From Gemmatimonadaceae bacterium (GTDB lineage Bacteria; Gemmatimonadota; Gemmatimonadetes; Gemmatimonadales; Gemmatimonadaceae), in contig WYBP01000002.1 of assembly GCA_011525845.1 (NCBI GenBank), positions 1 to 64,000 of the forward strand: 64,000 nucleotides of DNA. Direction: 5' to 3'. This document shows, piece by piece, positions 1 through 8,109 of the stretch; within the stretch, counting starts at the first letter, position 1, and every line of letters starts with the position of its first letter. Below the pieces are notes generated by a model. It was not told the origin of the DNA, did not search any database, and saw nothing but the letters and a program-made list of their open reading frames with translations. Position numbers and translations under genes: made by a program.

Positions 1-344
<344 letters not shown>

Positions 345-380
345 TCTTGCAACCTAAAACAGCGTCAGCACGGGTCTCGG

Positions 381-1670
381 TCAGAAGACCAGCAACAGCG
401 GGTTCTCGATCAGGCGGCGGAGGGTCTGGAGGAACTTGGCGCCCACCGCGCCGTCGATCACGCGGTGGTCGCAGCTCATCGTCACGCGGAGGCGCTTGCT
501 CGTGCCGAAGCTCCCGTCCGCGTGCACGATCACCTTGTCCTCGATCGCGCCGATCGCGAGGATCGCGCTCTCGGGAGGATTGATGATCGCGGTGAACTGG
601 TCGATCTGCATCATCCCGAGGTTGGAGACGGAGAAGGTCGAGCCCGTGAACTCCTCGGGCTTGAGCTTCCGCTCGCGCGCCTTCTTCGCGAGCACCTTCG
701 CCTCGGCGCTGATCTCCGACATCCGCTTCTGCTCGGCGTTGAAGATCACGGGGACGATCAGCCCGTCGTCGGTGGCCACGGCCATGCCGAGGTGGACGGT
801 GTTGAAGTAGCGGATGCGATCGCCGAGCCAGTGCGCGTTCACCTCCGGGTGCTGCTGGAGCGCGGTGGCGGTGGCCTTCAGGACGATGTCATTGAACGAG
901 ACCTTGAACTCGGGGCCGAGCTCGGCGGCCGCGGCGCGCATCTCGGCGGCGCGGTCGAGAGAGAACTCGGCCGTGAGGTAGAAGGTCGGGATCGGACCGA
1001 TCGACTCGGAGAGCCGCTTGGCGATCGTCTTGCGGATCTGCGTGAGGGCGACGTCGTCGAACTCGTTCCCGCTCGGGGCGCGGCGTGGAGCGGCCGCGCC
1101 GGCGGGAGCGCCGACCGGGGTGGCGGCACGAGCACCGCCCGCGGCGATCGCCGCCTCGATGTCGCGCTTGATGATGCGGCCCGCGGGGCCGGTGCCCTGC
1201 ACGGAGCCGAGGTCGAGACCCTGCTCGCCGGCGAGGCGGCGGGCCAGCGGCGACGCACGGCCGCCCGAAGATGCGGTGGGAGCAGGAGCCGATGCCGCGG
1301 GCGCACTGGCCGGAGCGCTGGGTGCCGGAGCGGCGCCAGGCGCACTCGCTGCGGGAGCCGGAGAAGGTGCTGGAGCCGCAGCAGGCGCGGCAGCCGCGCC
1401 ACCGCCGGCGACCAACGCCGAGATGTCCTCATCCTTCGCGCCGATCACCGCCACGAGCGCGCCGACGGGCGCGGTGACCCCCTCGCCGATCACTCGCTTC
1501 CGCAGCACGCCATCGCCGCGCGCCGCGAGCTCCATGACCGCCTTGTCGGTCTCCACCTCGGCGAGGAGGTCGCCCGTCTTGACGGCGTCCCCCTCGTTCT
1601 TGAGCCACTTCACGAGGCGCCCCTCCTCCATCGTGGGGCTCAGCGCCTCCATAAAGACCTTCGTCGCCAT
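381..1670 (-). CDS. pdhC: Pyruvate dehydrogenase E2, dihydrolipoamide acetyltransferase
   Basis: E2 core of the pyruvate dehydrogenase complex; it passes the acetyl group from E1 to CoA on a swinging lipoyl arm. The 429-residue protein has one N-terminal lipoyl domain (about 1-78) with the lipoylated lysine K43 in ETDKAVMEL, and an Ala/Pro-rich flexible linker (about 85-135). Next come a peripheral subunit-binding domain (about 138-175, RASPLARRLA to RDIEAAIA) and the catalytic acyltransferase domain, which ends with the HxxxDG active-site motif (H402, D406 in DHRVIDG). The length is normal for a one-lipoyl-domain E2. It lies 81 nt downstream of pdhB and is followed by lpd, so all complex subunits are together. 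Lipoate for K43 can come from the adjacent lipA. Confidence 0.96.
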   Translation of the reverse strand: MATKVFMEALSPTMEEGRLVKWLKNEGDAVKTGDLLAEVETDKAVMELAARGDGVLRKRVIGEGVTAPVGALVAVIGAKDEDISALVAGGGAAAAPAAAPAPSPAPAASAPGAAPAPSAPASAPAASAPAPTASSGGRASPLARRLAGEQGLDLGSVQGTGPAGRIIKRDIEAAIAAGGARAATPVGAPAGAAAPRRAPSGNEFDDVALTQIRKTIAKRLSESIGPIPTFYLTAEFSLDRAAEMRAAAAELGPEFKVSFNDIVLKATATALQQHPEVNAHWLGDRIRYFNTVHLGMAVATDDGLIVPVIFNAEQKRMSEISAEAKVLAKKARERKLKPEEFTGSTFSVSNLGMMQIDQFTAIINPPESAILAIGAIEDKVIVHADGSFGTSKRLRVTMSCDHRVIDGAVGAKFLQTLRRLIENPLLLVF

Positions 1671-1698
1671 AGTCGTGTCCGTGGGTTGATTCGGGAAG

Positions 1699-1750
1699 TG
1701 GAGGGGAGAGCGGTCGTGACCCCACCTCTCCCATCTCCCATCTCATCTCT
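1699..1750. repeat. Purine/pyrimidine hairpin repeat between pdhB and pdhC
   Basis: GTGGAGGGGAGAG on the + strand is followed after a short spacer by a pyrimidine tract holding two CTCCCAT copies (about 1727-1750). On the transcribed strand the purine arm begins right after the pdhB stop codon and the pyrimidine arm precedes pdhC. The arms can pair imperfectly. It belongs to the same family as 281-344, 3750-3862 and 34911-34990. Confidence 0.7.
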
Positions 1751-1751
1751 G

Positions 1752-2732
1752 CTACTCGAGGTACATCACCTTCTTCACCGCCGCGATCGTCTTCCCGAGG
1801 TCCGGCTTCGCCGCCTTCTCGAGCGCCTTCGCGTACGGCATCGGCACGTCCACCTGGTGCACCCGCACCACCGGCGCGTCGAGGTGGTCGAAGCACTCGC
1901 GCTGCACGTAGTCCACCACCTGCGCGCCGATCCCGGCGAGCTCCCATCCCTCCTCGAGCACCACCGCGCGGTTCGTCTTCCGCACCGAGGTGGCGATCGC
2001 CTCGACGTCCATCGGCCGCACGGTGCGGAGGTCCACCACGTCCACGCGGATCCCTTCCTGTGCGAGCTGGTCCGCCGCCTTCATCGCGACGAGCGCCATC
2101 TTCCCGTTCGTGATGATCGAGCAGTGGTCTCCCTCACGCTTGAGCTCCGCCTTGCCGATCGGGATGATGTACTCCTCCTCCGGCACCTCGCCCTTGTTGT
2201 TGTAGAGCATCTCCCCTTCGAGCATGATCACCGGGTTGTCGTCGCGGATGGCGGCCTTGAGCAGCCCCTTCGCGTCGTACGGCGTGCCCGGGGTGACGAC
2301 CTTGAGGCCGGGGATGTGCGCGAGCCAGGACTCGAACGCCTGCGAGTGCTGGGCCGAGAGCTGGAGGGCCGCACCGTTCGGGCCGCGGAAGACCATCGGC
2401 ATCGGGTACTGGCCGCCGGACATGTAGAGCATCTTGGCGGCGGCGTTCACGATCTGGTCGATCGCGAGGAGCGCGAAGTTCCAGGTCATGAACTCGATGA
2501 TCGGCCGGAGCCCGACCATCGCCGCGCCGACGCCCACGCCGGCGAAGCCGAGCTCGGTGATGGGCGTGTCCACCACGCGCATCTCGCCGAACTCCTCGAG
2601 GAGTCCCTTCGAGACCTTGTACGCCCCGTTGTAGACGCCGACCTCCTCGCCCATCAGGAAGACGCGGTCGTCGCGGGCCATCTCTTCACGGAGGGCCTGG
2701 TTCAGGGCCTCGCGGTAGGTGATCACTGGCAT
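1752..2732 (-). CDS. pdhB: Pyruvate dehydrogenase E1 component, beta subunit
   Basis: Beta subunit of the thiamine-diphosphate E1 enzyme, forming an alpha2-beta2 tetramer with PdhA. The 326-residue protein begins MPVITYREALNQALREEM and shows the transketolase pyrimidine-binding fold, with the family motifs VFLMGEEVG near residue 25 and DTPITELGFAGVGVGAA near 55-75. A C-terminal transketolase domain (about 200-320) includes VVDLRTVRPMD and VVLEEG. The ATG at 2732 lies two bases after the pdhA stop, so translation is probably coupled. The reading frame stays open far upstream because of high GC, but homology begins at this ATG. Confidence 0.96.
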   Translation of the reverse strand: MPVITYREALNQALREEMARDDRVFLMGEEVGVYNGAYKVSKGLLEEFGEMRVVDTPITELGFAGVGVGAAMVGLRPIIEFMTWNFALLAIDQIVNAAAKMLYMSGGQYPMPMVFRGPNGAALQLSAQHSQAFESWLAHIPGLKVVTPGTPYDAKGLLKAAIRDDNPVIMLEGEMLYNNKGEVPEEEYIIPIGKAELKREGDHCSIITNGKMALVAMKAADQLAQEGIRVDVVDLRTVRPMDVEAIATSVRKTNRAVVLEEGWELAGIGAQVVDYVQRECFDHLDAPVVRVHQVDVPMPYAKALEKAAKPDLGKTIAAVKKVMYLE

Positions 2733-2734
2733 CG

Positions 2735-3748
2735 TCAGCTCGTGGTGTCGACGAGGACGTCTTCGTAGAGCGCCTCGAGCGGGGGTTCGGGGCTCGCGTC
2801 GGCGAAGTCCCAGGAGTCCTGCACGACCGCCTTGATCTCCTGCTCCATCTGGGCGACGTCGGCGTCGGTGAGGTCGCCGGCGTCCATCATCCGGGCCTTG
2901 AGGAGGTTGATCGGGTCGCGCTTCAGGTACTCGTCGAGCTCGGCCTTGGTGCGGTAGGTGCCGCTCACCGCGTCCGACATCGAGTGGCCCATGTAACGGT
3001 AGGTGCGGATCTCGAGGAGGACCGGCTTGGACTCGCGCCGCGAGATCTCGAGCGCGCGCTCCATCGCATCGCGCACGGCGAAGACGTCCTGCCCGTCCAC
3101 GTGCTCGCCGTCCATCCCGTCGTAGGAGTCGGCGCGGCGCGAGAGGTCCTGGATCGCCGCCGCGCGCTCCACCGCGGTCCCCATCCCGTACTTGTTGTTC
3201 TCGATGATGAAGATGCAGGGGAGCTTCCAGAGGGCGGCCATGTTGAGCGCCTCGTGGAAGGCGCCGGTGTTCACCACCGACTCGCCCATGAAGCAGACGA
3301 TCACCTGGTCGCCGCCCCGGTACTTGATCGCGAAGCCGACGCCCGCCGCCACCGGCACATGCCCGCCGACGATGCCGTGCCCGCCGAGGAAGTTGAGGTT
3401 GCGGTCGAAGAGGTGCATCGAGCCCCCCTTGCCGCGCGAGCACCCGTCGATGCGCCCGAAGAGCTCGGCCATGATCGCGCGCGGCGTCATCCCGCGGGCG
3501 AGCGCCTGGCCATGGTCGCGGTAGGTGGTGATGACGTAGTCGTCGGGGCGGAGCATCGAGAGCACGCCCGTGGAGACCGCCTCCTGCCCGATGTAGAGGT
3601 GGCAGAAGCCGCCGATCTTCCCGAGCGCGTACGCCTCGCCGACCTTCTCCTCGAAGCGGCGCTGGAGGAGCATCGAGTGGAGGAGCTCGCGGCGGAGCTC
3701 GGCGTCGCCGGGGAGCTTCGCGGAATCGGACTTCTTCTTCGCGGCCAT
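2735..3748 (-). CDS. pdhA: Pyruvate dehydrogenase E1 component, alpha subunit
   Basis: Thiamine-diphosphate-binding alpha subunit that decarboxylates pyruvate and acetylates E2. It is 337 residues. A charged Lys-rich start (MAAKKKSDSA) is followed by the conserved FCHLYIGQEAV, YRDHGQALARG and GKGGSMHLFD segments. The ThDP/Mg motif reads GES (155-157) then, after the usual spacing, ENN (183-185); most family members have GDG or GDA at the first site, so the first metal ligand here is Glu rather than Asp. The phosphorylation-loop-like region YRYMGHSMSD is intact. It is separated from lipA by a repeat-filled gap and is tightly joined to pdhB. Confidence 0.95.
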   Translation of the reverse strand: MAAKKKSDSAKLPGDAELRRELLHSMLLQRRFEEKVGEAYALGKIGGFCHLYIGQEAVSTGVLSMLRPDDYVITTYRDHGQALARGMTPRAIMAELFGRIDGCSRGKGGSMHLFDRNLNFLGGHGIVGGHVPVAAGVGFAIKYRGGDQVIVCFMGESVVNTGAFHEALNMAALWKLPCIFIIENNKYGMGTAVERAAAIQDLSRRADSYDGMDGEHVDGQDVFAVRDAMERALEISRRESKPVLLEIRTYRYMGHSMSDAVSGTYRTKAELDEYLKRDPINLLKARMMDAGDLTDADVAQMEQEIKAVVQDSWDFADASPEPPLEALYEDVLVDTTS

Positions 3749-3749
3749 T

Positions 3750-3862
3750 GAACGGCGGGTGGGAGGTGTGAGGTGGGAGGTGTGTGGTGGGAGGTATGAG
3801 GTGGGAGGTGGGAGGGTCGCCGAGCAGGCAGTTCCTCACACCTCCCCCCTCACTCCTCACAC
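3750..3862. repeat. Long purine/pyrimidine hairpin repeat between lipA and pdhA
   Basis: The + strand shows an irregular run of GGTGGGAGGTGTGAGG-like units (about 3753-3816), a spacer of about 15 nt, then CCTCACACCTCCC (3834-3846) and a further CT-rich stretch. In mRNA sense the purine arm starts at, and includes, the lipA stop codon (GTG TGA GG). The long arm can pair as an imperfect hairpin just before pdhA. It is the largest member of the family. Confidence 0.75.
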
Positions 3863-4771
3863 CTGCAGTTGGGCAGCTTGGACCTGTTCCCAGGCGTGGT
3901 ACGACGACCGCACGAGCGGGCCCGACTCGACGTGCTTGAAGCCCATCGCCTTCCCCTCGGTGCGGAACATCGCGAACTCCTCGGGCGTGACGTACCGGTC
4001 GAGCGCGATGTGGTCGTCGGAGGGACGGAGGTACTGGCCGAGGGTGAGGATGTCGACGTCCACCTCGCGCAGTTCGCGCATGGTCTTGAGGACCTCCTCG
4101 TTCGTCTCCCCCATCCCGAGGATGATCCCCGTCTTGGTCGGGATGTCGGGGGCGATGCGCTTGGCCGCGCGGAAGATCTCGAGCACGCGCTCGTAGCGGC
4201 CCCCCGGGCGCGCCTTCTTGTAGAGGCGCGGGACGGTCTCGGTGTTGTGGTTGTAGATCTCGGGGCGCGCCTCGAGCACGGTGCGGATCGAATCGACGTT
4301 CCCCTGGAAGTCCGGGACGAGCACCTCCACCGAGCACCCCGGCACCGCCTCGTGCACCTGCCGGATCACCTCGGCGAAGGCCCAGGCGCCGAAGTCGGGG
4401 AGGTCGTCGCGGTCCACGCTCGTGATCACGAGGTGCCGGAGGTTCATCTTCTGCGCCGCCTCGGCCACGCGGCTTGGCTCGGCCGGGTCGAACTTGGGCG
4501 GCCGCCCGTGGGCGACGGCGCAGTAGGCGCAGTTCCGGGTGCAGACGTCGCCCAGGATCATGAAGGTCGCGGTGCCGTGCTCCCAGCACTCGCCGACGTT
4601 CGGGCAGTGCGCCTCCTCGCAGACCGTGTGCAGGTCGAGCTCCCGCATCAGCTGCTTGAGATGGAGGTAGTTCGGACCCCCCGGCGCCTTCACCTTGAGC
4701 CAGGAGGGTTTCCGCTCCGGCAGGGGCTCGGCGCGATGCCGGCCCATGATCTGGTACAGGACCTCGCCCAT
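3857..4771 (-). CDS. lipA: Lipoyl synthase (radical SAM)
   Basis: Radical SAM enzyme that inserts two sulfurs into protein-bound octanoyl groups, making the lipoyl cofactor used by PdhC and GcvH in this window. The 304-residue protein has both cluster-binding sets: the auxiliary [4Fe-4S] cysteines C51, C56 and C62 (CEEAHCPNVGEC) and the radical SAM CxxxCxxC at C77, C81 and C84 (CTRNCAYC). The C-terminal RSSY serine ligand motif is present (GPLVRSSYHAW). The length and the MGRHRAEPLPERKPSWLKVK start match the family. It is the first gene of the pyruvate dehydrogenase cluster, so cofactor supply is co-transcribed with its main target. Confidence 0.96.
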   Translation of the reverse strand: MGEVLYQIMGRHRAEPLPERKPSWLKVKAPGGPNYLHLKQLMRELDLHTVCEEAHCPNVGECWEHGTATFMILGDVCTRNCAYCAVAHGRPPKFDPAEPSRVAEAAQKMNLRHLVITSVDRDDLPDFGAWAFAEVIRQVHEAVPGCSVEVLVPDFQGNVDSIRTVLEARPEIYNHNTETVPRLYKKARPGGRYERVLEIFRAAKRIAPDIPTKTGIILGMGETNEEVLKTMRELREVDVDILTLGQYLRPSDDHIALDRYVTPEEFAMFRTEGKAMGFKHVESGPLVRSSYHAWEQVQAAQLQV

Positions 4772-4887
4772 CAGTGTCCGACCCCGGGGGTGGGAGTGAG
4801 GTGACCGGCCGCGGCCGGCCCAAGGGGCATCGCCCTCGGGAGCGAGGGTGCCGGAATATAGACCGGGCGAGGGGTCGCGTAAGTGTG

Positions 4888-4920
4888 CGTAACCATCAAT
4901 AGCTGAGTTTAACGGTTACG
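4888..4920. promoter_or_regulatory. Inverted repeat in divergent lipA promoter region
   Basis: CGTAACC (4888-4894) and GGTTACG (4914-4920) form a perfect 7-bp inverted repeat with a 19-nt centre in a locally AT-richer stretch. It lies between divergent lipA (starts at 4771) and the small membrane gene at 5024. Position and symmetry suggest an operator; the regulator is unknown. Confidence 0.4.
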
Positions 4921-5023
4921 GTAATCGCAAGCTGGATTCAGGCCGCCGAGGCCACCCCGTCACCGGCCGAAACCCGCCGGAAGGGACGTGCGTATGGTCA
5001 GTACACTCGCACAAGGGACTTCC

Positions 5024-5242
5024 ATGCTGCGCACCATCTTCATGATCGGGCTGATCGCCTTCGCGGGCCTCTTCGTCCTGAAGCTCTTCTTCGGGATCCT
5101 GGGCGGCGTGTTCGGCATCCTGTTCCTCCTGCTCCGGCTCGCGATCCCGATCGCGATCGTCGGCGGCCTGATCTACCTCGTGCTGCGCGTCTTCGCGCCG
5201 GACACGGCCAAGGACCTGCGCAGCAAGTTCGGCGGCGACTGA
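5024..5242 (+). CDS. Small two-segment membrane protein, function unknown
   Basis: This is a 72-residue protein starting MLRTIFMIGLIAFAGLFVL with two hydrophobic segments (about 5-35 and 38-58, rich in Leu, Ile, Val and Gly) and a short charged tail (DTAKDLRSKFGGD). The ATG at 5024 is chosen because AAGGGA (5013-5018) sits 5 nt upstream as a good ribosome site; in-frame GTG 4988 and ATG 4994 would add 10-12 polar residues. It is divergent from lipA and followed by a strong hairpin terminator. No family recognised; probably an inner-membrane protein. Confidence 0.6.
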   Translation: MLRTIFMIGLIAFAGLFVLKLFFGILGGVFGILFLLLRLAIPIAIVGGLIYLVLRVFAPDTAKDLRSKFGGD

Positions 5243-5301
5243 GCCTCGGAGGTCCCAACGGCGACTCCGCCGGCGATCCGTCCGGTGGCTGCGCGGGCGA
5301 T

Positions 5302-5337
5302 CCCGGCGAGCCCGGCGAGCCCGGCGATCGCGGCGAG
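5302..5337 (+). repeat. Four tandem 9-mers (CCCGGCGAG-type)
   Basis: CCCGGCGAG is repeated twice exactly (5302-5319) and followed by two variants (CCCGGCGAT, CGCGGCGAG). The run lies in the non-coding stretch between the small membrane gene and its terminator. It is a simple short tandem array with no visible function. Confidence 0.6.
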
Positions 5338-5357
5338 CCCTCGGTCCTGAAGTGCGA

Positions 5358-5388
5358 GAGCGGCGGCACCCACCGGGTGCCGCCGCTC
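5358..5388. terminator. Bidirectional hairpin terminator
   Basis: GAGCGGCGGCACCC (5358-5371) pairs perfectly with GGGTGCCGCCGCTC (5375-5388) across a 3-nt loop, giving a 14-bp GC-rich stem. It lies between the convergent genes ending at 5242 (+) and 5421 (-). There is no long T tract on either side, as is common in high-GC genomes. Confidence 0.75.
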
Positions 5389-5420
5389 AGCGTTCCACGG
5401 TGTCGCGCCCCCGGCGCGGC

Positions 5421-6401
5421 TCACCCCGCGTCCAGCGCCTCCGCCACCGCCCAGCCGAGGAGCGGGATCATCAGCTCGTGGTGTCCCGTGATCTCGAACC
5501 CCTCGCCCCCGGCGAGCACCGGGCGCTGCACCACGTTCACGCGCGGCCGGTAGTGGCGCTGCATGTCGAAGTCCGCCGTGGTGAACTCGGTCGGCTTCCC
5601 GCCATTCAGGTTGCGCGCGACGGTGAGCGCCTTGAGGAAGACCTCGGGCATGATGACCGCGCTCCCAAGGTTGAGCACCACGCCCCCCTGGTGCAGCTCC
5701 TCGCAGGAGGCGGCCAGGCGCCGGAAGTCGCGGTGGCTGGTGTCGCCGATGGCCGCGCCACTGGCGGCCGGGTGCTGATGGATGATCTCGGCGCCGAGTG
5801 CGGCGTGCACGGTGACGGGGATCCAGTGGCGGTGCGCCGCGAGGATCACGGAGTGCTCGGGGTGCAGCAGCTTCGGCACGGCCTCGAGCGCGCGTGCGAC
5901 GGACTCGCCCATCCCCCAGCCGTGCTGCTGTCCCGCGATGAACGCCTCGTTGAGCCCGCGCCCCGTCTCCTCGGCCATCCCGAACGACCCGTCCTTGAGG
6001 CCGGCGGCGACGTCCTCCGAGGTGCCGCCGAAGCGCGCGACCTCGTAGTCGTGGATCGCCGCGGATCCGTTCATGGCGAGGTGCGTGATCACGCCGCGCT
6101 TCATGAGGTCCATCAGCACGGGGCCCACGCCGGTCTTCACGACGTGCCCGCCGAGCATGACGATCACGGCGCGCTTCCGCTTGGCGGCGCGCACGGTGGC
6201 CTCGACCACGCGGCGGAAGTCCTGCGCCTTGAGCACGTCGGGGAGGGCCGCGAGGAACGCCCCGAACGACCGGTCCTCGCCGGGCACGCCGGCGAACTCC
6301 TCGGCGCGCACCTTGTTGGGGCGGAGGGCGATGGGGACGGTCCGGACCCGCGCGAGGTCCGCCTCGCGCGGTGCGCCGCGCGAACCGCGTTCCTTGCTCA
6401 C
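5421..6401 (-). CDS. Conserved protein of unknown function, possibly deoxyhypusine-synthase-like fold
   Basis: This is a 326-residue soluble protein with a GTG start. It carries Gly-rich and charged motifs that look enzymatic: VIVMLGGHVVKTGVGPVL (about 80-97), THLAMNGSAAIHDYEVARFG (about 106-125), GGTSEDVAAGL, HPAASGAAIGDTSHRD and VLNLGSAVIMPEVF. The VxMLGGHVxKTG and NGxxAIHDYE segments look like nucleotide- or cofactor-binding loops of a Rossmann-type protein. A distant link to the deoxyhypusine synthase fold is only a guess from this pattern. It is convergent with the preceding small membrane gene and follows the DUF3108 gene on the same strand with a 49-nt gap. No function is assigned. Confidence 0.55.
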   Translation of the reverse strand: MSKERGSRGAPREADLARVRTVPIALRPNKVRAEEFAGVPGEDRSFGAFLAALPDVLKAQDFRRVVEATVRAAKRKRAVIVMLGGHVVKTGVGPVLMDLMKRGVITHLAMNGSAAIHDYEVARFGGTSEDVAAGLKDGSFGMAEETGRGLNEAFIAGQQHGWGMGESVARALEAVPKLLHPEHSVILAAHRHWIPVTVHAALGAEIIHQHPAASGAAIGDTSHRDFRRLAASCEELHQGGVVLNLGSAVIMPEVFLKALTVARNLNGGKPTEFTTADFDMQRHYRPRVNVVQRPVLAGGEGFEITGHHELMIPLLGWAVAEALDAG

Positions 6402-6450
6402 GCGCCCTGCGCCGGTGGCGCGGCGGCGTCCTGCGATGCTGTCGTTGCCC

Positions 6451-7290
6451 TCACGGGATCTCGCTCTCCTTGGAGTCCGCCGAGGCCTCGAGGCGGTACG
6501 AGCGCAGGTACAGGTTCAGGGACCCGAACGAGAGGCGTGACTTGAGCTGGAGCATCAGGCGCCGGTCGTCGTCGGAGAGCCAGATCTCGGCCTGGCCACC
6601 CTCGGAGAAGATACCGGAGGTCTTGATGATCGGCTGGAGCACGATGGCGTCGAAGGTGCCGGCGGGCACCCGCACCCGCTCCTTGCGGAGCACCCGGATG
6701 ATGACCGGGTTGCGGTCCGGCTTGAAGTAGCGGTTGAACTCGTACGTCTTCCCGACCTCGAGGTCCACCGTGCGGACGAAGAAGAGGAAGGACCCATCGT
6801 CGAGCGGGTCGTGCACCGAGGGCATCTCGCGGTTGTTCTTCGCGACCTCGTTGTAGACCGCCCGCTCCGGGAAGATCTCGTACTTCCGCTCGCGCTCGCG
6901 CGACCCCTGGTCGGTGTCCTGGATGTACCGGAGCGAGTTCAGCGTCCGGATGTCCATCCAGCTGTCGTAGACGTCGTTGACCTTGTAGAAGAACGTGCCG
7001 CCCTTGAGCGTGAACTGCACGTGCCAGGTGAGCGCGTCGCGGATGGGCTCGATGCCGAGCACGCGCATGCGCGCGGTGCCCACCTTGAGCACGCCGAACT
7101 TCACGTCGTAGACGAGCTGCTCCCCCTCGTTGAAGGGGACCGGGGCCGCCGCGATGCGCGAGGAGAGGACGAGTCCCTGCGCCGACGCGGGTGCGGGGAG
7201 CGCCACCGCCAGTCCCGCGGCCAGCCCCGAGACCAACGCCGGCGCGCAGGCGCCGGCACGCACCCCTCGCAGGAAGCGCACCGCGCGCAT
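6451..7290 (-). CDS. DUF3108 family exported protein
   Basis: This 279-residue protein has a signal peptide (about 1-38, ending PAPASAQG) and a DUF3108-type body. The body contains PFNEGEQLVYDVKFG, a run of beta-strand-like segments with ERERKYEIFPE and VGKTYEFNRYFKPDRNPVIIRVLRKE, and a C-terminal DDDRRLMLQLKSRL strand. Family members are periplasmic or outer-membrane-associated proteins of unknown function. The start is placed at the ATG ending at 7290, which overlaps the stop of the upstream glycosyltransferase by one base (TGATG), indicating translational coupling. The link to a GT2 enzyme suggests a cell-envelope role, by inference only. Confidence 0.85.
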   Translation of the reverse strand: MRAVRFLRGVRAGACAPALVSGLAAGLAVALPAPASAQGLVLSSRIAAAPVPFNEGEQLVYDVKFGVLKVGTARMRVLGIEPIRDALTWHVQFTLKGGTFFYKVNDVYDSWMDIRTLNSLRYIQDTDQGSRERERKYEIFPERAVYNEVAKNNREMPSVHDPLDDGSFLFFVRTVDLEVGKTYEFNRYFKPDRNPVIIRVLRKERVRVPAGTFDAIVLQPIIKTSGIFSEGGQAEIWLSDDDRRLMLQLKSRLSFGSLNLYLRSYRLEASADSKESEIP

Positions 7291-8057
7291 CACGCCGCGG
7301 TCGGTGGGCGCGGCCGGCCTCGGGATGCCCACCCCTCCTTCACGAGGGCCCACGCATCCGGCCACGGGTCGCGGCGCGTCGGGCGCTGGCGCACGTCGAA
7401 GCGCAGCGGGAGCGGCACGGTCTCCACGCGGCGCGCCTGCGCCACCGCCGCCCGGAGGAAGTCGAGGTTCGCCTGCCAGGTGGCCGGGGCGTGCGTGACG
7501 GGGAGGTCGCCGGCGGCGCGCAGCAGGTCGCGCACCACGGTGATCCGCATCAGCCGCAGGCTTCCGAACGGGTCCGTGATCCCCTCCACCGTGACGGCGC
7601 CGCGGATCGGCCAGAGGCGCGGGAGCCACCCCGCCAGCCGGTGCAGCTTCCGCACCGGCTCGGGCGCGTCGGCGGGCACCACGCGCTCGGCCACGACCAC
7701 GTCGGCCCCACCCTCGAAGCGCTTCACGAGCTCGGGGATCCCCTCCGGCTGCTCGGTGAAGTCGGCCTGCATCACGATCACCGCATCGCGGCGCGGGTAG
7801 CGCGTGCGCTGCGATGCCTCCCGCAGGAGCGCGTCGACCGAGCGCGCATACCCCACGCGCGAGGGGCCGCCGATCACGGTGAGCGGCATCGCCTTGGCGT
7901 ACGGCAGGAGCAGCTCGCGCGTGCTGTCCGTGCTCGCGTCGTCGTAGACGAGGATCTCGTACTCGCGCGCGTACTCCTGGAACACCTTGCGGATGCGCCA
8001 GAGGAGGACGCCCACGGTCGGGGCCTCGTCGAAGGTCGGGATGCAGATGTAGATCAC
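7290..8057 (-). CDS. Glycosyltransferase family 2
   Basis: This 255-residue GT-A fold enzyme begins MIYICIPTFDEAPTVGVLLWRIR, the usual GT2 nucleotide-sugar site, with the DDASTDSTREL motif at about residue 39. The place of the DxD metal motif is taken by MQADFTEQP near residue 96, as in polyprenyl-phosphate hexosyltransferase-like members. There is no C-terminal membrane domain, so it is probably a soluble or peripheral enzyme. It is coupled to the DUF3108 gene downstream and lies 52 nt from a GT4-family glycosyltransferase upstream, so envelope glycan or glycolipid synthesis is likely. The donor and acceptor cannot be read from sequence. Confidence 0.88.
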   Translation of the reverse strand: MIYICIPTFDEAPTVGVLLWRIRKVFQEYAREYEILVYDDASTDSTRELLLPYAKAMPLTVIGGPSRVGYARSVDALLREASQRTRYPRRDAVIVMQADFTEQPEGIPELVKRFEGGADVVVAERVVPADAPEPVRKLHRLAGWLPRLWPIRGAVTVEGITDPFGSLRLMRITVVRDLLRAAGDLPVTHAPATWQANLDFLRAAVAQARRVETVPLPLRFDVRQRPTRRDPWPDAWALVKEGWASRGRPRPPTAA

Positions 8058-8109
8058 GGTCGCAAGCTAGGGGAAGGGGCCGGCCGGGCGTACCCCACGT
8101 CATATCCCA

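Noticed and set aside
1752-4823. Very long minus-strand frame (about 1000 codons) through pdhB, pdhA and lipA regions
   Set aside because: Only the last 326 codons match PdhB; the rest is a shadow of pdhA and lipA in another frame.
5302-5337. Short tandem repeat considered as a CRISPR remnant
   Set aside because: Units are 9 nt with no spacers; no cas genes are present.
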